The notes beneath the pieces are model-generated. The model ran no database searches. It was not told the origin of the DNA and saw only the letters and a program-made list of their open reading frames with translations. From positions 744,001 through 808,000 of the forward strand of contig JAFRUE010000007.1 in NCBI GenBank assembly GCA_017441925.1: a stretch of DNA of 64,000 nt. Reading direction: 5' to 3'. This document shows positions 25,434 through 33,807 of this stretch, in pieces. Numbering within the stretch: position 1 is the first letter of the stretch; each line of letters opens with the position of its first letter. This DNA is from Bacillota bacterium (GTDB lineage Bacteria; Bacillota; Clostridia; Lachnospirales; Bianqueaceae). The position numbers and the translations under genes are program-made.

Positions 25434-27191
25434 TTAGTCTTCCGGATACAGATTCATGTACGGCAGCGTTTTCTTGAAAACCTTGGCCGCGACTCTCTGC
25501 GCGACCGCGCTTGTACCCTCATCCGCTTCATCCAGAACGATCAGTAATCCGACCTCGGGATCCTCGATCGGAGCGAATCCGACAAAGGAAACCACGTATC
25601 TTTTATCTTCATAGTCTTTCTCTGCGGTACCGGTCTTGCCGCCGATATGATAGCCTTCCAGCTCGCCCCAGATACCGGGTTCGCTCTCGACCACAGCCTC
25701 CATACCGTCTCTGATGATGCTTGAAGTCTCCTGAGAGATCACCTGCCGCGCGATCTGCACCGGTTTATCCTCCAGGAGGTTCCCTTCGGCATCCGTGATC
25801 CCGGAAACCACCCGCGGCTGTACCAGATATCCGTTATTGACGCATGCAGAGACAGCTGTGATCAGCTGGATCGGCGTCAGATTGAATCCCTGGCCGAACG
25901 ACGCCGTCGCACGCTCAACCGGACCCATTGAATACTTGTCATAGACCAGCGTCTTTGCCGAAGCTTCTCCCGGCAGATCGATCCCTGTCCTGCGGCCGAT
26001 CCCGAAAGCATCCTGATACGCGCAGTACTCTTCTGTCGTGATCTGCTCACTGACCTGGATCATACCGACGTTGCAGGAATTCTGAATGATATCCCGGATC
26101 GTTTCAAGTCCGTGAGCCATATAGAAGGCGCACTTGAACTCGATATCGTAATATTGATAGACCGCGCCGCATTCAAAAGTGTCATACTCGCTGATCGCCC
26201 CGCAATCCAGTGCCGCTGAAGCAAATACCGGCTTGAATGTCGAACCGGGTTCATAGGTCTCGCTCACGACCGGGTTATTCCACAGAGCCGGCAGGAAAGA
26301 CTCGGCTCTGACTTCTTCCGGTTTATACTTGGACGTCAGTCCGATCACGTCCTCAACGTCGTTCAGATCGAACGTCGGATAACCGGCCATCGCATAGATC
26401 TCTCCGGTCTTGGGATTCATCAGGATCCCCCACGCCCTGCGGCAGTTCTGCTCCTGCATGACGTCGGCAAGCGCCGTTTCCAGATAATACTGGACCGTAC
26501 GATCCAGCGTGGTGATCAGGTTCTTGCCGTTGATCGCCTCCACGACCTGCGTCGAATATGTCCCGTCGGACATCTGAACGGTCATGCGGCGTCCGGACGT
26601 ACCCGATAACTCTTCGTTGTAATAGTATTCCAGTCCGTAAGCTTCGTTAAACCCGATTACATGCGCGGCAAGCTCTTTCTCCGGATAACGGCGTTCCTGG
26701 ATCTCTTCCATCCAGACGCCCTTGATCACGCCTTCGGAAATCCTCTGTTCGATCAGAGCATTTATGGATTCCGATACGCCCCGTCCCGCCGAGAAAAGCT
26801 CGTAACGGCTGTTCTTGTAGGACGGATCCAGATATTTTGTAAGCAATGCATCGTCCTTGATCCGCAGGATATCCGTCAGTTCCTTGATCGTATACTGCTG
26901 ATCTACCGGTGAAGCGTCCTGCAGGACCTTCGGATCGATGATTACGTTGTATACATGTTCGCTCTGCGCAAGGACCTGTCCGTTGCGGTCATAGATCGTT
27001 CCCCTGAGCGACTGGATCTCCCTGTCCTCGGACGTGCCGATCTGTCCCTTGATCGCTTCGCTGTAAGCTTCTCCGTGAACGATCTGCAGATAGATGATCC
27101 GTCCGACCGCAGCAACAAAAAAGAGGGCGATAACAAGCGTAAAAACAAAAAGTCTCAGTCTGAATGAATTCTCTTTCTGTCTTTTGGTCAT
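25434..27191 (-). CDS. ftsI: Penicillin-binding protein 2 / FtsI division transpeptidase
   Basis: Class B penicillin-binding protein that cross-links septal peptidoglycan. The 585 residues start with a basic tail and one membrane helix (about 12-33), then the dimerisation domain with LRGTIYDRNGQVLAQS, and the transpeptidase with active-site STFK (317-320), SCN (372-374) and KTG (519-521). It ends soon after the KTG domain and has no PASTA repeats, which separates it from the SpoVD/PBP2x forms that often sit at this place in Firmicutes. Ribosome site GAGGAG; a hairpin lies between ftsL and this gene. Confidence 0.93.
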   Translation of the reverse strand: MTKRQKENSFRLRLFVFTLVIALFFVAAVGRIIYLQIVHGEAYSEAIKGQIGTSEDREIQSLRGTIYDRNGQVLAQSEHVYNVIIDPKVLQDASPVDQQYTIKELTDILRIKDDALLTKYLDPSYKNSRYELFSAGRGVSESINALIEQRISEGVIKGVWMEEIQERRYPEKELAAHVIGFNEAYGLEYYYNEELSGTSGRRMTVQMSDGTYSTQVVEAINGKNLITTLDRTVQYYLETALADVMQEQNCRRAWGILMNPKTGEIYAMAGYPTFDLNDVEDVIGLTSKYKPEEVRAESFLPALWNNPVVSETYEPGSTFKPVFASAALDCGAISEYDTFECGAVYQYYDIEFKCAFYMAHGLETIRDIIQNSCNVGMIQVSEQITTEEYCAYQDAFGIGRRTGIDLPGEASAKTLVYDKYSMGPVERATASFGQGFNLTPIQLITAVSACVNNGYLVQPRVVSGITDAEGNLLEDKPVQIARQVISQETSSIIRDGMEAVVESEPGIWGELEGYHIGGKTGTAEKDYEDKRYVVSFVGFAPIEDPEVGLLIVLDEADEGTSAVAQRVAAKVFKKTLPYMNLYPED

Positions 27192-27210
27192 ATCGCTCTC
27201 TCCTCAAAGA

Positions 27211-27235
27211 AAAGGGCCTGATCGTCAGACCCTTT
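27211..27235 (-). terminator. Internal hairpin between ftsL and ftsI (possible attenuator)
   Basis: On the transcript strand AAAGGGTCTGA and TCAGGCCCTTT pair over 11 bp with a three-base loop, followed by TCTTT. It lies only 10 bp after the ftsL stop and overlaps the approach to the ftsI ribosome site, so it could reduce read-through or block translation. Confidence 0.6.
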
Positions 27236-27245
27236 CGGATTCCAA

Positions 27246-27779
27246 TTATTTGCCGAACCAGTGGATGCGGATCTCGGTGTCTTTCCTTTCTTCCTGGATC
27301 GTCTGCACCGTATACACATCGACAAGCGGGCCGATAACGACATATTCGCCCGGCTGTGCCTCCCGCATTCCATAACGCTCTACCGCATCCTTATAGAGAT
27401 CGGACATCGACAGGACCGTCTCGGCCTTATCCTGCAGGACCGCTGTCTTCTTCCGCTCTTCCTCCAGCTTGTCTCTGGTGTCCTCATATTTCTGACGCGC
27501 GGCGTAGACACGGTTCGCGTCTGTCGTCATATACATCAGTGTAAAGCCAAAGAGGATGAAAAGCGCCAACACCGCGGCCTTCCCGAAGAAGGATATCGGA
27601 CGGACTTCTGTCTGCGGAACTTGTGAGACGACAGGCTCCTCGATTACAGGAGTCTCGATCTGCGGCTCTTCCGGCAGCCAGTCCGGCGCCTGTTCGGCAG
27701 CGGACTGCTCATAGAAATAGTAGGCAGCATTCAGGTCTCTTGCGAGATTGCCTTCCGTTGCCGTGAATTTCTCAGCCAT
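27246..27779 (-). CDS. ftsL: FtsL-like septum protein
   Basis: A small bitopic divisome protein; FtsL links FtsQ/DivIB and FtsB/DivIC and helps activate FtsI. From ATG 27779 it has 177 residues; a GTG nine bases upstream lacks a ribosome site, while GAGGTGG lies seven bases before the ATG. There is a long acidic, proline-rich cytosolic region (WLPEEPQIETPVIEEPVVSQ), one membrane helix (FGKAAVLALFILFGFTLMYM, about 92-111) and a coiled coil (YAARQKYEDTRDKLEEERKKTAVLQ). Sequence similarity is weak, as usual for FtsL; position between rsmH and ftsI and topology decide the call. Confidence 0.82.
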   Translation of the reverse strand: MAEKFTATEGNLARDLNAAYYFYEQSAAEQAPDWLPEEPQIETPVIEEPVVSQVPQTEVRPISFFGKAAVLALFILFGFTLMYMTTDANRVYAARQKYEDTRDKLEEERKKTAVLQDKAETVLSMSDLYKDAVERYGMREAQPGEYVVIGPLVDVYTVQTIQEERKDTEIRIHWFGK

Positions 27780-27813
27780 ACTGCCCACCTCTTTTCTTAT
27801 CGTAATAATGATC

Positions 27814-28755
27814 TTACGGATGCTTTACGCCCTCGGCCACACGCAGCTTCGCGCTTCGCGACCTGGGATTGTCCGCAAGTTCCTCTTCTGTCGGGACGAT
27901 CGGTTTCTTTGTAATGACACGGATGACAGGTTTCTTGCCGCAGATACAGACCGGCAAGGTCTTAGGACAGGTGCACGGATTCTCCAGGCGTTTGAACGTC
28001 TGTTTTACGATCCGGTCCTCCAGTGAATGGAAGGTGATGACGCACAGCCTGCCGCCCGGAACGAGCAGATTCGCCATATCGTCCAGGGCCTGTCCCAGTA
28101 TCGTCAGTTCCTGATTGACCTCTATGCGGATCGCCTGAAAAGATCTCTTCGCGGGATGCGGCCCGTCCTCGCGGGCGCCCTTAGGCACCGCGTTCTTGAT
28201 GATCCGGACCAGCTCCCCGGTCGTTTTGATCGGTTTTGCCGTCCTTGCTTCTGCGATAAAATCAGCGATCCTGGAAGCCCAGCGCTCTTCTCCGTATTCG
28301 GTCAGAACACGCCGCAGCTCCTCTTTGCTATATTCATTTACAACATTATAGGCGGAAAAAGCAGCTCTTTCGTCCATCCTCATGTCAAGCGGCGCATCCT
28401 GCATATAGGAAAAGCCCCGCTCCGGATCGTCGAGCTGTTTAGACGAGACCCCGAGATCCAACAGGACCCCGTTCACCTGCTGAATCCCGAGTTCTCTTAT
28501 AATGCTTTTGAAATTCCTGAAATTATCACGTACGATCGTGACATTCGGTAATCCGGCCAAACGCTCTTTGCCGGCCTGAACAGCCTCTTCGTCCTGGTCG
28601 ATCCCAATGAACCGGCCCTGCGGAGACAGCCTTCTGCAGATCTCGGCGGCATGTCCCGCGCCGCCAAGTGTCCCATCGACGTATACACCGTCGGGACGGA
28701 TCTCCAGATTCCGGATGCATTCATCCCTCAGAACAGAAACATGTCTGAATTCCAC
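27814..28755 (-). CDS. rsmH: 16S rRNA (cytosine-1402-N4)-methyltransferase
   Basis: Methylates C1402 in the ribosomal P site of 16S rRNA using S-adenosylmethionine. The 313-residue protein has [17 protein letters not shown] (SAM site, near 22), [35 protein letters not shown] and the late block RIEVNQEL...[16 protein letters not shown]. It starts at GTG 28755, with GAGG eight bases upstream; no ATG fits. It lies 38 bp after mraZ and 34 bp before ftsL, the standard order. Confidence 0.96.
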   Translation of the reverse strand: MEFRHVSVLRDECIRNLEIRPDGVYVDGTLGGAGHAAEICRRLSPQGRFIGIDQDEEAVQAGKERLAGLPNVTIVRDNFRNFKSIIRELGIQQVNGVLLDLGVSSKQLDDPERGFSYMQDAPLDMRMDERAAFSAYNVVNEYSKEELRRVLTEYGEERWASRIADFIAEARTAKPIKTTGELVRIIKNAVPKGAREDGPHPAKRSFQAIRIEVNQELTILGQALDDMANLLVPGGRLCVITFHSLEDRIVKQTFKRLENPCTCPKTLPVCICGKKPVIRVITKKPIVPTEEELADNPRSRSAKLRVAEGVKHP

Positions 28756-28793
28756 GTTCTCAGCCTCGTTATACTCTATAGATGCCCTGTTCC

Positions 28794-29273
28794 TTAGAAG
28801 CCCAGTGACCCAAGCGTTTCGCTCCAGTGGGACCCGTCGTCCTCATCTGCCGCCTGGTAAGCCTTCCAAGCATCCGCGTTCCAGACCTCAATACGCATGT
28901 CCATTCCGATCAGCTTGACATCGTGCTCGATCCCCGCGTATTCCTTCAGCTCGGGAATGATAAGTACACGACCCTGTTTGTCAAGCGTCGTACTCTGTGT
29001 GCTGGAGAAAAACTTTCTCTTCATGCGGCGGACCTGCGGATCCTGTTCACTCATCCCCGCAAGCTTGTCGCGCAGCATTCTGTAATTATCTTCCGGCCAC
29101 AGATACAGGCAAGGCTCCTGTGCTCCCATCGGATCCCACAGATTGGTCGTAATGTAGAAACGGCGAGGATACCCGTTATCGCTGCCTCCGCCTGCCAGTT
29201 CTTCTCTGTACTCCACAGGGATGATCAGACGTCCCTTATCGTCAATCGTATGATTGTATTTATTGCAGAACAA
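28794..29273 (-). CDS. mraZ: Transcriptional regulator MraZ
   Basis: MraZ is a ring-forming DNA-binding protein that represses its own promoter and so the dcw cluster. The 159-residue protein has two SpoVT/AbrB-type halves, the first with [19 protein letters not shown] (6-24) and the second with [21 protein letters not shown] (about 94-114). The start is TTG 29273: it gives the family N-terminus [11 protein letters not shown] and has AGGTGAG five bases upstream. Repeated TGGAG-type boxes lie directly upstream and are probably its operator. Confidence 0.95.
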   Translation of the reverse strand: MFCNKYNHTIDDKGRLIIPVEYREELAGGGSDNGYPRRFYITTNLWDPMGAQEPCLYLWPEDNYRMLRDKLAGMSEQDPQVRRMKRKFFSSTQSTTLDKQGRVLIIPELKEYAGIEHDVKLIGMDMRIEVWNADAWKAYQAADEDDGSHWSETLGSLGF

Positions 29274-29294
29274 CGAGTCTCACCTGCCTTTCGT

Positions 29295-29351
29295 CTCCAA
29301 ACTGTCTTCACTTGACTCCAAATAATAGCAATTTGCCTCCATACGCCCCCA
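29295..29351 (-). promoter_or_regulatory. Candidate MraZ operator: five phased TGGAG-like boxes
   Basis: On the minus strand boxes lie at 29351 (TGGGG), 29341 (TGGAG), 29320 (TGGAG), 29310 (TGAAG) and 29299 (TGGAG). Their spacing of 10, 21, 10 and 11 bp puts them on one face of the helix. MraZ of other bacteria binds tandem TGGGN repeats ten bp apart. Confidence 0.65.
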
Positions 29352-29378
29352 TTATATCATAAATCTATAATTTTGCAA
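29351..29378 (-). promoter_or_regulatory. Promoter of the dcw cluster (mraZ promoter)
   Basis: Minus strand: TTGCAA, 16 bp, TATAAT, followed within a few bases by the TGGAG boxes. The mRNA leader before the TTG start is about 70 bases. Confidence 0.78.
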
Positions 29379-29408
29379 TAGATTTTGTTGATTTTTTTGC
29401 AAAAAAAG

Positions 29409-29445
29409 AGGACGAAAGGCCTTATTTTATAAAGTCTTCCGTCCT
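29409..29445 (-). terminator. Terminator of the GH29/GH67-like operon
   Basis: Minus strand AGGACG-GAAGAC pairs with GCCTTT-CGTCCT with one mismatch, followed by a C and seven Ts. It sits 43 bp after the stop at 29489 and also insulates the mraZ promoter. Confidence 0.8.
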
Positions 29446-29488
29446 TGACCCCGTCATCGAGGACCTCTGCCGCTTTTATCTGTCAAGA

Positions 29489-32206
29489 TCAGTCCTCGTA
29501 CAGCCAATCCAGAGTCTCAAGAGCTTCATCACGGATCTCCGCATTCCGGGGAGTGACCGGCTGATCCGCCTTGATTATGCCGGCCGCCAGGAAAGCTCCC
29601 TGATCGAATGCCAGCTCATGCCTGCCTTTCTCATACCTAAGCATGTGGAAATTGACCTTAGGACATCCTGTCACGTTCATGCCGTTCTTATAGACCGGCT
29701 CAAGTCCGCCTCTGTCATCGGCATGTGTATTCGTCTCGAGATCCGGGACCTGCAGCCACTGTACAGCCTTTTCCCGGAAATATCCGATAATGATCCGGCT
29801 GTCCTCCTCAAGGTTCACCGTGAAGCGGATGCCGTGATTCACCGCCTGTTCCTGTGAGAAACGGATACCGGTAAGCCCGGCAAGTTCCGGGATCATTTCG
29901 ACAATGCGCTTATCGGAACCACCGGCAAACGCCTGCGCGCCTTTCTGTATCGTATAGGTCTCAAGCCCTGCCTGCGGCTCGAGGGTAAAAGCGGCCGGAA
30001 TAAGCGGACTGTAATTATCCGCATCCGCAGATGCCTGCGGATACTGTCCCTTTTCCATTTCTCTGATGTGCCGGCAGAGATTCCGGTATTCTTTCTCGTA
30101 TTCCGGCAGGCAGTCCCTCCAGTGTCCGTAAATCTCAGCGTTTGGGAACGGGATCTTTCGCTGCGGTGTGATCATGCTCTGGGCATAGAGATAGGTTTTA
30201 TCCGTGAGTTCCGTCACTTCGCGGTATGCCGCGAGACTCTTCTCCAGAAAAGCAGCCGCTTTTTTCAGGAACCGCAGATCTCCCCGCATGTTCTCGTCCA
30301 TGGAATACTTGTATTTCAGCACTTCACAGGCTGCTTCGATCTTACGGTTATAGGATTCCGTAATCAGGCAGAGAGCTCGGATATCGTTCTTCCAGCCTTC
30401 GAAATCATCTGAATCATTACGGATGCCCTTCTCTGCTTCCTGTATGGCGGCCCAAGCTTTAGCCGCCAGCCGGTCAGTCTCTTCCGCCATATCGAGCGGC
30501 GTTTCCCCGAGATGTCGGATATGGCCGAGTTCACGCTCTGCAAACAGATCGGGCTGCTCTCCGCGTCCGCCCACCGAATTCCACAATTCGGGATTGGGCC
30601 GGTAGCGGACAACGTTTGTCAGCTCGCTCATGCTCATACCAAGGCTCCAGGTCTGGCGGTTTCCCTCCGTGATACCGACCCTGCGCAGACTCCGCGGAGC
30701 AAGCTGTCCGGCTGCCTCCGCCGCCTCCAGGAACAGAGCGGCTGTTTCTGGACTGCATCCATATTTTTCCTGCAGACGCTCCCGCCAGTACAGCTGCTCC
30801 GTTTCCTCGTCACGGTAAGGATTCCACGCATACCGGAACCATGTATCATACCATAAGCGGTCCCGTACAAGCTGCAGTGTTCTGGGTTCGGTCTTGTCGG
30901 CCGAATACGGCCAATCCCAGTAAAACAACGGATACAGATGCAGGCTGTTGCCTCCCAGCCGGTACGCGCCGGCCTGCACGCAGTGCTGGATGAACCGGGG
31001 CGCCATATAGCGGAAAGGTTCCAGATCCGCCACAATGTGTACGTTCAGAATATGCGCGCCGCCGAGTGCAGAGAGCTGCAGATGCTCCTTCTGCCAATTG
31101 CCCCTCGGTTCATAGGTCGTCAGCCCTTCTCCGTTGTATTTCCACATGGTATACAGGTTGTGATATAACGGCAGCGCCCTGTTCATGGCATCCACCGGAT
31201 CACAGTCGTGTCCGCGGAGGATCAGCGGAGGCTCTTCTGTCAGTCCGGCCTCCCGGATCCCGTCTTTAACACCCGGAATGATCGTCTCGATGAACCACCG
31301 AGTCTTGGCTTCCAGCCCGCGCAGCGCTTCTCCGAGGCAGACCATGAGCCCGATATGCGGATAGGAACGGATAAATGCGGCGATGGATTTGCGAGTATAA
31401 TCGGCAACCAGCGGATGAATGCTTGTCTGATGCGGGTCAAGGCCGTGATAGACCGCAAATTCGTATGGAATATGGATATTGTAGAATTTCAGGACCACCC
31501 AGATCCCGCGGCGGTCGCATTCCTCCGTCAGCCAGAGGAAAACTTCCCGGTTCATTTCCAGTTCTTCTGCGGTGACTTCCAGTGCTTCCGGATATTCCGG
31601 TACGCGTACCAGCGACGCAAAAGGATGCCCGCTCCAGATATACAGTACGTTGCAGCGGTTCTCCAGCATCATTTCGAGGTAGTCCAGCCACTGTTCTTTA
31701 TCGTAGAACCACGGGAAACGGTCCGGTGTGATCGGATATTCATAGGTGCGGCGCGGCGGCTCGATATGTGTCTTCTGCAGGCCAAGCACGGGACCGCGGA
31801 GTCTGAATACAGGATGATCGGCAAACGCGAGCTCCTCAGGGACCTCTCCGGCTTTGCGGAAGCGGCTGATCCATTCAAGGCATCCGTACAGGCAGCCTGT
31901 AGGATCGGTCCCTGCGATTACTGTCAGATGCGGCGGTATAGTCGAGAGATAGAAACCTTCTTCCGCAGGCGGTTCTGTATGATACAGCAGCAGCTCCTCC
32001 TGTTCCAGCCAGTTCAGGAAACCGCTCTGACTGCGGATCCCGGCAAAAACCTTTTCTCCGGGATATTCGCGATACTCCGCATATTCCTCAAGTGTCCGTA
32101 TTTCAACAGAATAGCCGGCTTTTTCCAGCACGTCTTTTATCCTCTCCAGGCCGAACTGTATACGTTTATTGCCTGTTTCGTCCCGGATGACGGTGATCTG
32201 TTTCAT
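29489..32206 (-). CDS. Large glycoside-hydrolase-like protein (GH67/GH115-like)
   Basis: A 905-residue protein without a signal peptide. Residues 1-130 look like the alpha/beta domain found ahead of GH20, GH67, GH84 and GH115 catalytic domains (EGFYLSTIPPHLTVIAGTD and CLYGCLEWISRF). Residues 150-520 look like a TIM barrel (DYLEMMLENRCNVLYIWSG, WVVLKFYNIHIPYE, GLMVCLGEALRGLE), followed by WFRYAWNPYRDEETEQLYWRE, reminiscent of the GH67 helical region. The C-terminal 150 residues form a separate beta-rich domain. I cannot name the family or the catalytic residues with certainty; an intracellular glycosidase acting on uronic-acid or similar decorations is inferred from fold and from the adjoining fucosidase, three bases upstream. 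Confidence 0.55.
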   Translation of the reverse strand: MKQITVIRDETGNKRIQFGLERIKDVLEKAGYSVEIRTLEEYAEYREYPGEKVFAGIRSQSGFLNWLEQEELLLYHTEPPAEEGFYLSTIPPHLTVIAGTDPTGCLYGCLEWISRFRKAGEVPEELAFADHPVFRLRGPVLGLQKTHIEPPRRTYEYPITPDRFPWFYDKEQWLDYLEMMLENRCNVLYIWSGHPFASLVRVPEYPEALEVTAEELEMNREVFLWLTEECDRRGIWVVLKFYNIHIPYEFAVYHGLDPHQTSIHPLVADYTRKSIAAFIRSYPHIGLMVCLGEALRGLEAKTRWFIETIIPGVKDGIREAGLTEEPPLILRGHDCDPVDAMNRALPLYHNLYTMWKYNGEGLTTYEPRGNWQKEHLQLSALGGAHILNVHIVADLEPFRYMAPRFIQHCVQAGAYRLGGNSLHLYPLFYWDWPYSADKTEPRTLQLVRDRLWYDTWFRYAWNPYRDEETEQLYWRERLQEKYGCSPETAALFLEAAEAAGQLAPRSLRRVGITEGNRQTWSLGMSMSELTNVVRYRPNPELWNSVGGRGEQPDLFAERELGHIRHLGETPLDMAEETDRLAAKAWAAIQEAEKGIRNDSDDFEGWKNDIRALCLITESYNRKIEAACEVLKYKYSMDENMRGDLRFLKKAAAFLEKSLAAYREVTELTDKTYLYAQSMITPQRKIPFPNAEIYGHWRDCLPEYEKEYRNLCRHIREMEKGQYPQASADADNYSPLIPAAFTLEPQAGLETYTIQKGAQAFAGGSDKRIVEMIPELAGLTGIRFSQEQAVNHGIRFTVNLEEDSRIIIGYFREKAVQWLQVPDLETNTHADDRGGLEPVYKNGMNVTGCPKVNFHMLRYEKGRHELAFDQGAFLAAGIIKADQPVTPRNAEIRDEALETLDWLYED

Positions 32207-32209
32207 GGT

Positions 32210-33571
32210 TTATTCCTTCCCCGTAAAGTAGATTTCCGGATCGTCTGCCGTACGCACCGGAGCGGACAGCGTGACCGTTACGATCGTATCGGTTTCTTCA
32301 CGCAGTCCTTGCGGGAACTCCCAGCTCAATGTGTCAGCTTCCTGCGCAAAATCAACCGGAATTCCATGAATGCTGACACTTTCAACAGAGTTCTCAGCCA
32401 TTCCGAACGGCATCCGGACGGGACCAAGAGCCTGGAACGCTCCCCTGTCCAGAATATGGAAATAGATTGTATTATCATGGTACGTGGTGCCGAAAACACG
32501 ATCAACAGGCTGCACCGGGCCGCCGCGGGTACCATAGACAGCTTCCCCGTTTTCCTTAAGCCATGCACCGAATTCTCTGGCACGGGCTGCCACTTCTTCC
32601 GGGATGGAACCATCGCCTCTCGGGCCGATATTCAGCAGCAGGTTTCCGTCCCTGGCTATGACGTTGACGAGCATCGTGATCAGCCTATCCAGCGACAGCG
32701 GCGGATCATTCGGGATCCATCCCCAGGACGTCCCGGAACAGATGCACATACTCTTCTCCCACGGCACCGGGATGATACTCCCCTTGACCTCATGAGAACC
32801 CTCGTCGCAGTAGAAATCACCTTCCCAGCCGGACCTCGGATTGATGAGCATATCCGGATTATAGCTTCTGGCCATGGTATTCAGTTTTACCGGTTCCCAG
32901 AGCCAGGCAGCCGAGGTGTCGCTTCCTTTATGTGCAAGCCATGATCCATCGTACCACAGGATATCTACCTTGCCGTAACGGCTGCACAGCTCCCTGACCT
33001 GATCATAAGCCTGCTGTTTCATGCGCAGAGCGCTCTCCGGCTTCCCTTCCGGGTCAAAATATCCCGGGAATCTCCAGTCCATATTGGAATAGTAAATACC
33101 GGTATACAATCCGGCTTCATGACACGCGTCCGTATACTCCCGGATAAAATCCCGGTGCGCCGCGCTGTTCATGGATGTGAACGCCTTGTAGCTCCCGGGA
33201 CTGTCCCACAACGAAAAACCGTCATGATGACGGGCCACCATGACCATATAGCGCGCGCCCATGTCCTTAGCGAGAGAAGCCCATTCTCTCATGTCGCAGC
33301 CGCTGCCGTCAAAACGCTCCGTCAAAGCCTCATATTCATCATCCGGAATCTGCTCGTTGAACCGCACCCACTCTCCGCGGCCCACGATCGAATACAGTCC
33401 CCAGTGAATGAACATACCGACTTTACAGTCTCTCCACCATTGCTTTTTGCTGCCGGGAAGTGTAAGGACCGGTGAACGCATTCCTCCAAGACTCTTGAAA
33501 TTGACACTTGATTTCAGCATGGAAGCGAGCTCCGCTCCGGTCATCATACGCGGCAATCCGGAATCTGACAT
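32210..33571 (-). CDS. GH29 alpha-L-fucosidase
   Basis: Releases L-fucose from glycans by a retaining mechanism. The 453-residue protein shows the GH29 blocks: WWRDCKVGMFIHWGLYS (45-61), ARHHDGFSLWDS (113-124), GIYYSNMDW, and KVDILWYDGSW (201-211), where Asp208 is the expected nucleophile. NPRSGWEGDFYCDEGSHE and NLLLNIGPRGDGSIP complete the barrel; a beta-sandwich follows. No signal peptide, so it is likely cytosolic and acts on imported oligosaccharides. The next gene starts three bases after its stop. Its promoter carries a palindrome over the -10 box. Confidence 0.93.
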   Translation of the reverse strand: MSDSGLPRMMTGAELASMLKSSVNFKSLGGMRSPVLTLPGSKKQWWRDCKVGMFIHWGLYSIVGRGEWVRFNEQIPDDEYEALTERFDGSGCDMREWASLAKDMGARYMVMVARHHDGFSLWDSPGSYKAFTSMNSAAHRDFIREYTDACHEAGLYTGIYYSNMDWRFPGYFDPEGKPESALRMKQQAYDQVRELCSRYGKVDILWYDGSWLAHKGSDTSAAWLWEPVKLNTMARSYNPDMLINPRSGWEGDFYCDEGSHEVKGSIIPVPWEKSMCICSGTSWGWIPNDPPLSLDRLITMLVNVIARDGNLLLNIGPRGDGSIPEEVAARAREFGAWLKENGEAVYGTRGGPVQPVDRVFGTTYHDNTIYFHILDRGAFQALGPVRMPFGMAENSVESVSIHGIPVDFAQEADTLSWEFPQGLREETDTIVTVTLSAPVRTADDPEIYFTGKE

Positions 33572-33596
33572 GTTTCTTTCCTCCGATTCTATATGC

Positions 33597-33632
33597 TGTT
33601 CTGAACATACCTTATTTCGCCGTTTCTGTCAA
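33597..33632 (-). promoter_or_regulatory. Fucosidase operon promoter with palindromic operator
   Basis: Minus strand: TTGACA, 17 bp, TATGTT (33609-33604). The perfect palindrome TGTTC-T-GAACA at 33597-33607 overlaps the -10 box and start site, as expected for a repressor site. No regulator gene is adjacent. Confidence 0.7.
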
Positions 33633-33711
33633 GCAGAGCATACAGCGATATCCGCCGGAAACCTGTCCGACCGGCCGCGCACGCTTCTGTCCGACCGTAC
33701 ATGCATTTCTA

Positions 33712-33740
33712 TTGACGAATCCCCCCTGATGTGCTATTCT
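33712..33740 (+). promoter_or_regulatory. Promoter of the YczE-like gene
   Basis: TTGACG (33712-33717), 17 bp, TATTCT (33735-33740). Confidence 0.65.
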
Positions 33741-33807
33741 GTCGTCGTTCTGCCGTTTGCATTTTGCGGATGAAAGCTGAAGACATCTATCGAAGAGGAG
33801 CCTTGTT

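Noticed and set aside
24012-25547. 511-codon plus-strand open frame antisense to murE
   Set aside because: murE is certain from its motifs; the antisense frame has no ribosome site or recognisable domain.
31208-32944. 578-codon plus-strand open frame across the GH genes
   Set aside because: It crosses the boundary between two well-supported minus-strand genes and has no family features.
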